From Bacteroidales bacterium (lineage in GTDB: Bacteria; Bacteroidota; Bacteroidia; Bacteroidales; WCHB1-69), in the NCBI GenBank assembly GCA_031257735.1, contig JAIROC010000579.1, positions 1 through 16,346 of the forward strand: a DNA stretch of 16,346 nt, in the 5' to 3' direction. Positions 1 to 6,159 of this stretch are shown in pieces. Made by a program: the position numbers and the translations under genes. The notes below the pieces were generated by a model that was given only the letters and a program-made list of their open reading frames with translations, had not been told where the DNA came from and ran no database searches. Position 1 is the stretch's first letter; each line of letters starts with the position of its first letter.

Positions 1-1
1 G

Positions 2-265
2 GTATTGCGCGAGGTAGCCGGTAGCGTCTGGCGCAAAGAGAACGACCTGAAAGACATGAAAACGGAACTTGCCGCATTAGACCGAAAAATACAACTCTCG
101 CTGAAACCCGTTGACCAAAACGGAGAAAACAATTCGCAGAAAAACAGCGTTCAGCAGACCCCTCCCCATAGGGGAGGGGCAAAAGAAATGATAGACGACA
201 GGCTGACTGTCGGCAGCATACCGAAATATAATGAAAATCAATCATCAAAAGGATTCAAATTATGA
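2..265 (+). CDS. C-terminal tail of a large ICE-encoded protein (probably DNA methylase/helicase), 5' end outside window
   Basis: The reading frame is open from the first bases of the window and ends with TGA at 263-265, so only about 87 C-terminal residues are present. The tail has a charged helical stretch (VWRKENDLKDMKTELAALD, then RKIQLSLKP) followed by a low-complexity Asn/Gln-rich end. This resembles the end of the very large SNF2/N6-methylase-type proteins of Bacteroidales conjugative transposons; that identity is from memory of the family and is moderate at best. The TTG at 5 is not a credible start, because the frame continues upstream. The stop overlaps the ATG of the next gene (ATGA, 262-265), so the two genes are probably translationally coupled in one element operon. 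Confidence 0.6.
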   Translation, partial: VLREVAGSVWRKENDLKDMKTELAALDRKIQLSLKPVDQNGENNSQKNSVQQTPPHRGGAKEMIDDRLTVGSIPKYNENQSSKGFKL

Positions 266-645
266 CTTACGAAGATTTAAAACAGCGACAAAGTTGGACT
301 TTGGAACAAAAAATTGACCATGCCGTAACGGTTGTTTCCTCTTTTATGGAAAAGGTTCAGGGAAAGGTCTTTGTATCCTATTCCGGTGGAAAAGACAGTT
401 TATGTACACTGGATATTATTCGGCGTTTCATAGACAGGGATATTCCGGCGGTCTTTTGCAACACAGGGAATGAGTATCCGGAAGTAGTAAAATTCGTCCG
501 GCAAACGGAAAATGTAACCATTATCCGTCCCGAACTTAATATCCGGCAAATTGTTGAGAAATACGGTTTTCCGCTCATTAGCAAAGAACAGAGCCAGTAT
601 ATCCGGCAGGCAAAGCACACGCACAGCGAAAAGTTAAGCAATTCG
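262..645 (+). pseudogene. PAPS-reductase/PP-loop family protein, 3' part lost to an IS110 fragment
   Basis: The protein starts at an ATG overlapping the upstream stop. It carries a PP-loop SYSGGKDSLCTLDI at about residues 40-53 and the continuation VFCNTGNEYPEV and PLISKEQSQYI that are typical of phosphoadenosine-phosphosulfate-reductase-like proteins found in Bacteroidales mobile elements. In this family the sequence should run on for well over 100 more residues, including Cys motifs. Here the similarity stops at about residue 126 (HSEKL). The frame then runs through antisense IS110 sequence to a chance stop at 766-768. The gene is therefore truncated and presumably inactive. The junction is near 641. 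It probably belonged to DNA modification or sulfur chemistry of the host element, not to the cargo cluster. Confidence 0.75.
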
Positions 646-941
646 GCTATCCACTGTGCATCCTTGGCGTCGCTCTTGCGCCCGGGCATCTGTTTTATGT
701 GCAACGGATTGACTAATTTCAAGTCGAAGCCCTCTTCCCATAGTATGTCCTATATTGGAATCCAGTAGGTTGATGTGCTTTCCATGTCTACACGTTTTAC
801 TTTTTCCGACTTCAAATAATCGCCAAGTGAACGTATCGAACCGGTCGTTGTCGAAAATTCTTTTACTACTGAATAACTTTTTCCGTCGTAAATCGCACAA
901 AATATACTATCTTTGTACACGTCTAAACCTGATGTCTTCAT
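641..941 (-). pseudogene. IS110-family transposase, N-terminal fragment with in-frame amber stop
   Basis: Reading leftward from ATG at 941, the protein has the IS110 RuvC-like DEDD start (MKTSGLDVYKDSIFCAIYDG), the conserved MESTSTYW, and after a stop in the same frame, LKLVNPLHIKQMPGRKSDAK followed by DAQWIAELL. A TAG at 750-752 interrupts an otherwise continuous frame. The C-terminal Transposase_20 half is missing: similarity ends at WIAELL, about 641, where the PAPS-reductase fragment begins. The copy has therefore lost both its catalytic C-terminal Ser domain and its 3' end. IS110 elements leave no standard inverted repeats, so the outer end towards about 1010 cannot be placed. Nucleotides 942-1010 may be the element's 5' non-coding end, which in IS110 elements can encode a bridge RNA. 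I cannot show that here. Confidence 0.85.
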
Positions 942-969
942 ATTATATTTGCTTATTATTATTACCCTG

Positions 970-977
970 CAAATATA
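970..977 (-). promoter_or_regulatory. Bacteroidetes -7 box of the IS110 fragment
   Basis: Read on the minus strand this is TATATTTG, matching the Bacteroidetes -7 consensus TAnnTTTG. It lies about 29 bases before the IS110 transposase ATG at 941. No convincing -33 element is visible. It probably drove the now truncated transposase. Confidence 0.4.
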
Positions 978-1035
978 AGAAAATTAATCGATTGGACAGA
1001 TTGGCGAGGCTGATGTGCTCACCAATTTTTATGCG

Positions 1036-1069
1036 TTTGTGTATAATTGAATATTTTATGCTAACTTTG
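1036..1069 (+). promoter_or_regulatory. Bacteroidetes-type promoter upstream of IS1595-like fragment
   Basis: TTTG at 1036-1039 and TAACTTTG at 1062-1069 fit the -33 and -7 elements of Bacteroidetes promoters, with a spacing of 22 bases, slightly longer than usual. It points toward the transposase fragment at 1144. If read-through is possible it could also transcribe the methyltransferase gene at 1399. A perfect 7-bp hairpin (AGAAGCG/CGCTTCT, 1101-1120, six-base loop) follows in the leader. No T-tract follows it, so it is not a simple terminator. Confidence 0.4.
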
Positions 1070-1143
1070 CAGGCGCAAAAAACAAGAAACTTTGAGATGG
1101 AGAAGCGGTTTTTCGCTTCTTCTCGAAAAGACCAATTATTAAA

Positions 1144-1293
1144 TTGTTTCATAAAGTGAGATTTTCGTTTGTAAAAACATTTTATATTGTATGTTTTGTA
1201 GCCACGAGCAAAAAAGACATAGTCTCCATTAAGTTGAGCCGCAAGTTAGGGCTTCGCCAAAAGACCTATTGGTATTTTAAGCGCAAGGTTATG
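1144..1293 (+). pseudogene. IS1595-like transposase fragment
   Basis: The open frame here translates to VRFSFVKTFYIVCFVATSKK followed by SIKLSRKLGLRQKTYWYFKR. This is the segment between the zinc ribbon and the catalytic domain of IS1595-family transposases, which use the pattern 'STKKG-S--LSRELGLRQKTCW-FKRKVM'. Only about 50 residues are preserved, with no zinc ribbon upstream and no DDE region downstream, so it is a relic. It is distinct from the larger IS1595 element at 4745-5764: the sequences differ and the orientation is opposite. It marks the left edge of the AT-rich cargo. Confidence 0.65.
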
Positions 1294-1398
1294 ATCGGAT
1301 GGCATTTGATGAATGTCTCTATTTTTGAAAATTTAATTATGCACGTAATAAACGTTAAACCGTATTATTTATACACCTAATTTGATAAATATAATATT

Positions 1399-2220
1399 AT
1401 GAATTTTGATTCTCTAAATCCTTTTGAGTTGTATGAGCATTATTCTGTGCCTAGCATCTTTAGCCCGCTATCTGATTTACTAATTGGTTTAGTCACACCG
1501 CACCTAGGGGAGCATGTCATGGATTTGGCATGTGGTACAGGCATTTTAGCTAGAAAAATAGCACCACTTGTTGGAAATGTTGGTAGAATAGTTGCTGTAG
1601 ACATTAATTCGGAGATGTTAATGGTTGCGCGAAAACAACCTCAGCCACAAGGAGCAGTCATTGAATGGATCGAAAGTGATGCCGCCACATTAGATATTCC
1701 TAATGAACAGTTTGACCTTATCCTATGCCAACAGGGATTGCAGTTTTTCTCCCAGCAAGAAATAGTATTAAGTCGTACTAAAAACTTTTTGCGACAAGGT
1801 GGTCGATTAGTACTTGCCGTATGGCAAGATATTGAGCAGCAACCGATATTTTCTGAATTTGCAAAAATGGAAGCTCAACATCTCGAACCTCTTGGAGTTA
1901 GTTACAACGAATTAGTAGCTCCGTTCTCTCTTGGAAATGCAAAACGTATTGAGAAACTTTTAGATGCAGCAGGTTTTATAAAAACAAGCATAGTATCCCG
2001 TTCTGTAAATGTCCAATTTCCATCACCTGAAACTTTTGTCAGAAATATGGAGATGGCTTACGGGGCTATTATTCCGGAATTTATTCGAGATCCTAATAAA
2101 TTTGCTGTATACCTTGACAATATAGAGGCACAAGCTAAAGACTTGGTACAACGTTACACCAGAGATAATACTGTTTGTTTTAAAATGCCAACTTATTTTG
2201 CCATAAGTACTAATTGCTAA
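1399..2220 (+). CDS. Class I SAM-dependent methyltransferase
   Basis: The 273-residue protein has the class I fold signature. Motif I is VMDLACGTG at residues 40-48, the acidic residue that binds the SAM ribose is in VAVDIN (Asp68), motif II/III includes ESDAATLDIP, and the motif-IV-like stretch is FDLILCQQGLQFF. It resembles the UbiE/Methyltransf_11/25 group, which methylates O, N or C atoms of small molecules. The acceptor cannot be read from the sequence. A variable helical C-terminal half (about 145-273) probably forms the acceptor pocket. It is the first intact gene after the IS scar and lies 55 bp before the radical SAM gene on the same strand, so it is probably co-transcribed with it. 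Its upstream region contains only a weak TAATTTG-like box near 1378. The likely role is a tailoring enzyme of the cargo pathway (inference). Confidence 0.85.
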   Translation: MNFDSLNPFELYEHYSVPSIFSPLSDLLIGLVTPHLGEHVMDLACGTGILARKIAPLVGNVGRIVAVDINSEMLMVARKQPQPQGAVIEWIESDAATLDIPNEQFDLILCQQGLQFFSQQEIVLSRTKNFLRQGGRLVLAVWQDIEQQPIFSEFAKMEAQHLEPLGVSYNELVAPFSLGNAKRIEKLLDAAGFIKTSIVSRSVNVQFPSPETFVRNMEMAYGAIIPEFIRDPNKFAVYLDNIEAQAKDLVQRYTRDNTVCFKMPTYFAISTNC

Positions 2221-2275
2221 ATAAATAGTTTACATAATAATAAGCAGTTTGAAGATATTAAAGTAAAAAGACTAT

Positions 2276-3589
2276 ATGCATAACAAACAAAGACAAATTA
2301 CAGTTCAAGATTATCCATATCTTGTTTCTGAATATCTTAAAAAAAGAGATATGTATAAATATAGGGCTGATAATACAGTTCTTTTTAATCAATTTTGTAA
2401 CAATTACGACGGGAGAATAATTACGAATAGAGGCCGTAACCAAAATGTATATATTGGATATCCATGGTGTAAAACTATCTGTCCGTTTTGCGTTTACACT
2501 TCTGGTCGAATAGATAAGCCGGCAAGTATTGAAGAATATGTTGATTTACTTACAATTGAATCAAAACTTCTTGGTCTTTCATCTGGTCAGACAACTTCAC
2601 TCTATTGGGGAGGCGGCACTCCAACAATGCTTGATACTTCTTCTTTAAAATATTTCCTGCAAAAGACTTCTGGGTTACTTTCATTTTCGGAAAATGCTGT
2701 TGTTACAATCGAAAGCAATGTTGAAAATCTTACAACTGAGAAGTTAGATGTGATGGCAAAATATGCAAACAGGTTAAGTATAGGAGTACAACGTTTTACA
2801 GACATTAATAGATTAAAACTTGGTCGGAACACAAAACAACAACAGGTAATAGATGCACTGAAATTAGCAGCTCAGTATTTTGACAACATCAATATAGATA
2901 TTATATATGGCGTTGACAAAGACTCTGTGGAATCAATAATGACTGAATTGTCTTTTATGATTGATATTGGAATTCGTTCTGCAACTTTATATAAACAGGA
3001 GTTTTTTGTTAATGGTCTACGTAGCCATACTTACAAGGCGTATATGCCAAATAATGTAGAGTGTGCTAAAATTCATGAAGCGGCAAGTGTTTTTTTATCT
3101 GAAAACGGTTTTATAGAACAGCCTATAGGTTGGTTTAGGAAAGAAGATGTTCGCTTAGCCAACTGGAAGTCGCGACTTGATGGTTGGGGGGAATATCCTG
3201 ATTATTTTGGACTTGGGCCTAACGCTTACAGCCATTTAGATAATATGTACATTAAAAATACAGATGTGTATAATGACTATAAAACAGAATTAACAAATAA
3301 TAGACTTCCTGTCAATAGGTATCGCAATAAAAGTTTGATTGAAAAAGGGGTTCAGTTATTTGTTCGTAAATTTAGATTAAATCAAAGAATTGCAAAAAAT
3401 GATTTAATATTTTCTTTTGTAGAGTATCCGAACTTTTTTGAAGAACTACAGAACCTTTTTCAAAGCCAATTGTATGTATTGTTTTTTGAAAATGAAAATG
3501 ATGAATTCATTTTAAGAAGACAGTACTACACTATAATTAATTGGATTATAAATGACATATGTGAGATTGCATGCAAACATGTCCGTTGA
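2276..3589 (+). CDS. HemN/HemW-like radical SAM enzyme
   Basis: The 437-residue protein has the radical SAM cluster motif CKTICPFC (Cys65, Cys69, Cys72), the SAM-binding WGGGTPT at 111-117 (typical of HemN/HemW), SIGVQRF at 168-174 and NIDIIYGV at about 206-213. A late segment, YFGLGPNAYSHLDN, matches the HemN GIGPGAHSY region. The residues after about 340 are a diverged HemN_C-like region. The family includes oxygen-independent coproporphyrinogen oxidase, the haem chaperone HemW, and the class C radical SAM methylases and cyclopropanases of natural-product clusters, which bind two SAM molecules. The position, between a methyltransferase and a DapF-like gene with no haem genes nearby, favours a biosynthetic role. 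The exact reaction is unknown. An ordinary HemW paralogue is the main alternative. Confidence 0.85.
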   Translation: MHNKQRQITVQDYPYLVSEYLKKRDMYKYRADNTVLFNQFCNNYDGRIITNRGRNQNVYIGYPWCKTICPFCVYTSGRIDKPASIEEYVDLLTIESKLLGLSSGQTTSLYWGGGTPTMLDTSSLKYFLQKTSGLLSFSENAVVTIESNVENLTTEKLDVMAKYANRLSIGVQRFTDINRLKLGRNTKQQQVIDALKLAAQYFDNINIDIIYGVDKDSVESIMTELSFMIDIGIRSATLYKQEFFVNGLRSHTYKAYMPNNVECAKIHEAASVFLSENGFIEQPIGWFRKEDVRLANWKSRLDGWGEYPDYFGLGPNAYSHLDNMYIKNTDVYNDYKTELTNNRLPVNRYRNKSLIEKGVQLFVRKFRLNQRIAKNDLIFSFVEYPNFFEELQNLFQSQLYVLFFENENDEFILRRQYYTIINWIINDICEIACKHVR

Positions 3590-3688
3590 ATAGTTTTAAC
3601 ACTTAAAATAAATATAAGATTTGTTCTGTTTTCACGACGGTTTAAATATTAATAATATTGAGATTAAAGGATTTATTAAAATAATATA

Positions 3689-4531
3689 ATGATGAAAAAT
3701 AACGATTACTCGTACAATATTATCTCTGTGTATAATCATTTAAAAATTAATGTCGGATATGATGGCATTGTTTTTCTAAAATGCCATACATTAGGTAATG
3801 ATTTTATTCTTGCACAGGACAGTAAACAAGCATTGCAAGTCTTGCCTGATTTATGTAAGCGGCGAATTGGAATCGGTGCCGATGATGTTATTCTGTTTAA
3901 TATGTTTAATGAAAATAATTACTCTATGAGGATAATAAATCCTGATGGAAGCAAGTGCAAAATTTGTGGAAATGCTTTAATAAGCTTTGGTAGTTTTCTT
4001 TTCTACTCCACCAATATGGAGAGTGTTAATATAATCACAAGCGTTGGAGAAAAAAAAATTAGTATAAACCGTAATGATGGAACTATTCATTGTAATATGG
4101 GGAATATTAAATCTACGGATGTACATGAATATACAATAACTATTGAAGGAAAAGCGTATACCATTTATCACATAAATATTGGAACACCACATACAATAAT
4201 ATATACTGATAATCTATATGATTTGGATATAGCTCGGATAGGACCTTCAATTGAAAAACACAAATTATTCCCAAATCGCACTAATGTGATGTTTGCCCAA
4301 ATACAAAATTATCAAAAAATCTTTTTGAGATGTTGGGAAAAAGGTGGTACGGGTGAAACTTTGGCTTGCGGAACTGGTGCTTGTGCAACAGCTTTAATTT
4401 CACAAAAGCGTGGCTTAGTAGGAAACAATGTTGATGTAGTATTTCAATTGGGAGCACATAGAATAAAGCAACATCACGATACTGTAGAACTCATTGGAAA
4501 AGGCACTCTTATATCGTGTGGCTTTGTTTAA
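3689..4531 (+). CDS. DapF-family (diaminopimelate epimerase-like) PLP-independent epimerase
   Basis: The 280-residue protein aligns over its whole length with DapF after a roughly 25-residue N-terminal extension. Both catalytic thiols are present: Cys93 in NPDGSKCKICGN and Cys227 in TGETLACGTGACA. Substrate-contact positions Asn37 (LGNDF), Asn84 and Asn199 (RTNV) are kept. Others are changed: GNPH is GTPH (Thr166); the Glu-Arg-Gly that holds the distal carboxylate is Glu-Lys-Gly with one extra residue (WEKGGTGET); and CGNGxR is CGNALI. It should therefore racemise or epimerise an alpha-amino acid by the two-thiol mechanism, but perhaps not LL-diaminopimelate. Start choice: ATG ATG at 3689/3692, with no clear SD. 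It lies 99 bp after the radical SAM gene. Its 3' end abuts the intron/IS scar at 4532. Confidence 0.85.
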   Translation: MMKNNDYSYNIISVYNHLKINVGYDGIVFLKCHTLGNDFILAQDSKQALQVLPDLCKRRIGIGADDVILFNMFNENNYSMRIINPDGSKCKICGNALISFGSFLFYSTNMESVNIITSVGEKKISINRNDGTIHCNMGNIKSTDVHEYTITIEGKAYTIYHINIGTPHTIIYTDNLYDLDIARIGPSIEKHKLFPNRTNVMFAQIQNYQKIFLRCWEKGGTGETLACGTGACATALISQKRGLVGNNVDVVFQLGAHRIKQHHDTVELIGKGTLISCGFV

Positions 4532-4559
4532 AATGTTCTCTTTTTTCCCTTGCCGCCCC

Positions 4560-4736
4560 TGTCGTAGGTCAAGGTTTTGTGTGCGGACTTGTTTGGATGA
4601 TAGCCGTATGAATATTCTCGGAAATAAGGATCTATCTTGGGTGATATGGCTAGCACCACCGACATCTGTGTTATTCTGTCCTCTATGTTGGATATATCCA
4701 ATGGGCGTTTGCCACCGTTTGTTTTCGGAATTTCTA
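4560..4736 (-). pseudogene. Group II intron reverse transcriptase, RT1-RT2 fragment
   Basis: Read leftward from 4736 the sequence gives FIEIPKTNGGKRPLDISNIE, then DRITQMSVVLAISPKIDPYF and REYSYGYHPNKSAH. This is the EIPKpNGgkRPLGIPt...DRivQm...fSYGfRPnrSAH signature of group II intron-encoded reverse transcriptases. Similarity ends near 4570, just beyond the 3' end of the dapF-like gene, so the catalytic YADD domain and the maturase domain are missing. Its N-terminal continuation lies on the other side of the IS1595 element, at 5765-5870. When the IS is removed the two parts still do not join cleanly: about ten residues and the frame are lost. The RT had therefore probably decayed or suffered a deletion as well. 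Confidence 0.75.
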
Positions 4737-4744
4737 TAAACTTA
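4737..4744. repeat. 8-bp target-site duplication, left copy (TAAACTTA)
   Basis: TAAACTTA here is repeated exactly at 5765-5772 in the same orientation, immediately outside the terminal inverted repeats of the IS1595-family element. An 8-bp duplication is normal for this family. The duplication also supplies the TAA stop (4742-4744, minus strand) of the transposase frame. Confidence 0.85.
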
Positions 4745-5694
4745 ATGATTATCGTATATGATACCTAATTCATTTTTGTATGAAACCGAAGCCACTAGCA
4801 CCCGCTCAAACTGCTGCTCGCCAAAGTATCTGCGATTGAATTTGTAACAAAACTCATTCAAATAATTTTGCAGATATTCGGGCTTTATATCGTGGAAAAT
4901 AACAAGCAACACCCTTTTTGCATTGCTTATGGCAATGTGAACCCACGGCAAGGCCCTTCCAATCAACTCTTTCGGAATAACTTTCGGACGATGTTTGGCT
5001 GTCAGCATACATAAATTGGTATATGATGTCGAAGCACATCCGTATCTACTTCCGCGTCTTTACTGATATTTGCTAAAACTTGATTATTAATGGTGTTTGC
5101 CTGTAAATTGTCTTTAACAATCATCTTGATACGGTTAACTTTGCGAGGCTTGCCTTCCGTTTTTTTACTTTCTTCAGGTTTGACCGGCACGCTTTCTGCC
5201 ATTACCAAAACCTAGCTCTTTTTCTGACTGCCGCGCCCGCGCTTCAATGGTTTGTCTTTTTCACTTTCAGAAACTTCCGTGCTGAAAAAACCTTCGTCCA
5301 GTTCAATGATTCCTTCCAGTACGTATTGCGAATCGCGTCTGCCCATTACGAAACGCAATTTGTGCAACAGCGCCCAAATCGGCTCATAATGTTTATGCCC
5401 CAACTGCCGTTGCAATTCTTTAGCCGAAAAACTTTTCCTGGTTGATGTCAGCAAATGAAACGCTACAAACCAGTAGCGGAACGGCAGGCGAGAGCGGTGC
5501 ATTATAGTATTGGCTCGCAAGCCATGACGATATTTGCACTTCTTACACTCGTAGTATTCCCTGTCCGATTTCCAATAATGCTCCCTGCTGCCGCAATGGG
5601 GGCACACAACATCCTGTTTTTCCCGCATCGCTTTCCATTTGGCTTTACAACTTGACTCGTCTAGAAATGTTGTACTGAAATTCAATAGATTCAT
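4742..5694 (-). pseudogene. IS1595-family (ISXO2-like) transposase with amber stop and frameshift
   Basis: From ATG at 5694 (MNLLNFSTTFLDESSC) the protein shows a zinc ribbon CPHCGSREHYW...CKKC, the RLPFRYWFVAFHLLTSTRKS segment, and LDEGFF with the first catalytic Asp. A TAG at 5212-5214 interrupts the frame, which then continues unchanged (VLVMAESVPVKPEE, KVNRIKMIVKDN). A frameshift near 5035-5045 follows: the expected DASTSYTNL lies in another frame, which continues to LPWVHIAISNAKR and YLQNYLNEFCYKFNRR and ends at TAA 4742-4744, in the target duplication. A TTG at 5724 is in frame but lies inside the -7 box, so ATG 5694 is preferred. Confidence 0.85.
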
Positions 5695-5764
5695 ATCAAT
5701 ATTCCTTCTTATTGTATGACGCAAAGGTAGTAATTTCTTGTTAGGTGTGTAATACGATATTCAT
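4745..5764 (-). mobile_element. IS1595-family insertion sequence, 1020 bp, with inverted repeats and 8-bp TSD
   Basis: The ends are defined by imperfect 24-bp terminal inverted repeats at 4745-4768 and 5741-5764 (19 of 24 positions match; both begin ATGA and end ACCTAA). They are flanked by the direct repeat TAAACTTA. The single minus-strand transposase gene belongs to the IS1595 (ISXO2-like) family, and the 8-bp duplication agrees with that. The element is inserted in a group II intron reverse transcriptase relic, whose parts flank it in the same orientation. The transposase has a stop and a frameshift, so the copy is probably immobile by itself, although its ends look usable in trans. Confidence 0.88.
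5722..5729 (-). promoter_or_regulatory. -7 box of the IS1595 transposase
   Basis: TACCTTTG on the minus strand matches TAnnTTTG exactly. It ends 27 bases before the ATG at 5694, which leaves a short leader and supports that ATG as the start. Confidence 0.55.
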
Positions 5765-5772
5765 TAAACTTA
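5765..5772. repeat. 8-bp target-site duplication, right copy (TAAACTTA)
   Basis: This is an exact direct copy of 4737-4744, next to the right inverted repeat of the IS1595-family element. Confidence 0.85.
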
Positions 5773-5870
5773 AACTCATTCGATTCCACAGACGATAGAA
5801 ATTCTTACGCATATTTTCATTATTCGTTTGCATATCAACTCCGTCTATGCCTGAACTGCCTATCTCACCC
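5765..5870 (-). pseudogene. Group II intron reverse transcriptase, N-terminal (RT0) fragment
   Basis: Read leftward, about 5860-5765 gives GSSGIDGVDMQTNNENMRKN followed by FYRLWNRMS. This matches the GsaGiDGvt...LYkLWNRMSSGSYFPP block before RT1 of bacterial group II intron reverse transcriptases. It is the 5' continuation of the fragment at 4560-4736; the IS1595 element separates the two. The expected GSYFPPPV segment between the halves is missing. From about 5871 to 6020 I see only possible intron RNA sequence (for example the 5-bp stem CTGCT/AGCAG near 5875-5891) and no gene. Confidence 0.7.
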
Positions 5871-6021
5871 CCTCTGCTCCTGTCCAGCAGGAACATTCAT
5901 CACTACTAGAATGACGAGTTTTTAGATGTGCTATGTATAGTTTCCATTTTTCTCTTGTTTTCATCTATTGATCAGTGAGTTTGCCTATTTATACCTATAA
6001 TTTCGCCAAAAAAAATATTTA

Positions 6022-6056
6022 TTTGCGTGTAATCTGAAAAATTTCATGTATCTTTG
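6022..6056 (+). promoter_or_regulatory. Bacteroidetes-type promoter of the murE-like operon
   Basis: TTTG at 6022-6025 and TATCTTTG at 6049-6056 match the -33 and -7 elements, with a 23-base gap, slightly long. Transcription would start near 6063, giving a leader of about 95 bases before ATG 6160. It is the only clear promoter ahead of the seven-gene plus-strand operon, and it lies just outside the group II intron relic. The leader is AT-rich, and I see no riboswitch or attenuator in it. Confidence 0.55.
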
Positions 6057-6159
6057 CCCCGCAAAATTTCGTTGTCTTAGTTTATATATTTTTTATAGCG
6101 TAAAGATAGGATTTAGAAGTTTTGAATGGATTTAAGGATTAATATAGATAGATAAAATA

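Noticed and set aside
942..1010. Possible IS110 bridge RNA region.
   Set aside because: The element end and guide loops cannot be located by eye, and the IS is truncated, so no ncRNA was annotated.
1101..1120. Perfect 7-bp hairpin (AGAAGCG/CGCTTCT) as a terminator.
   Set aside because: No T-tract follows, and it lies between a promoter-like sequence and the transposase fragment, so a terminator call is not supported.
4532..4580. The minus-strand reading KTLTYDRG resembles the IS30 transposase TLTYDRGkE motif.
   Set aside because: Only about eight residues match, at the edge of the RT relic, with nothing of IS30 on either side. It is probably chance or an unresolvable scrap.
4494..4739. Open plus-strand frame downstream of the dapF-like gene.
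   Set aside because: It is antisense to the RT relic, has no recognisable protein features and overlaps the dapF-like gene, so it is a shadow frame.
750..5214. Two transposase relics each contain a single in-frame TAG (750-752 and 5212-5214), which could suggest amber recoding.
   Set aside because: mobC ends with TAG at the expected length, the intact cargo genes have no internal TAG, and both transposases carry other damage. Ordinary decay is the simpler explanation.
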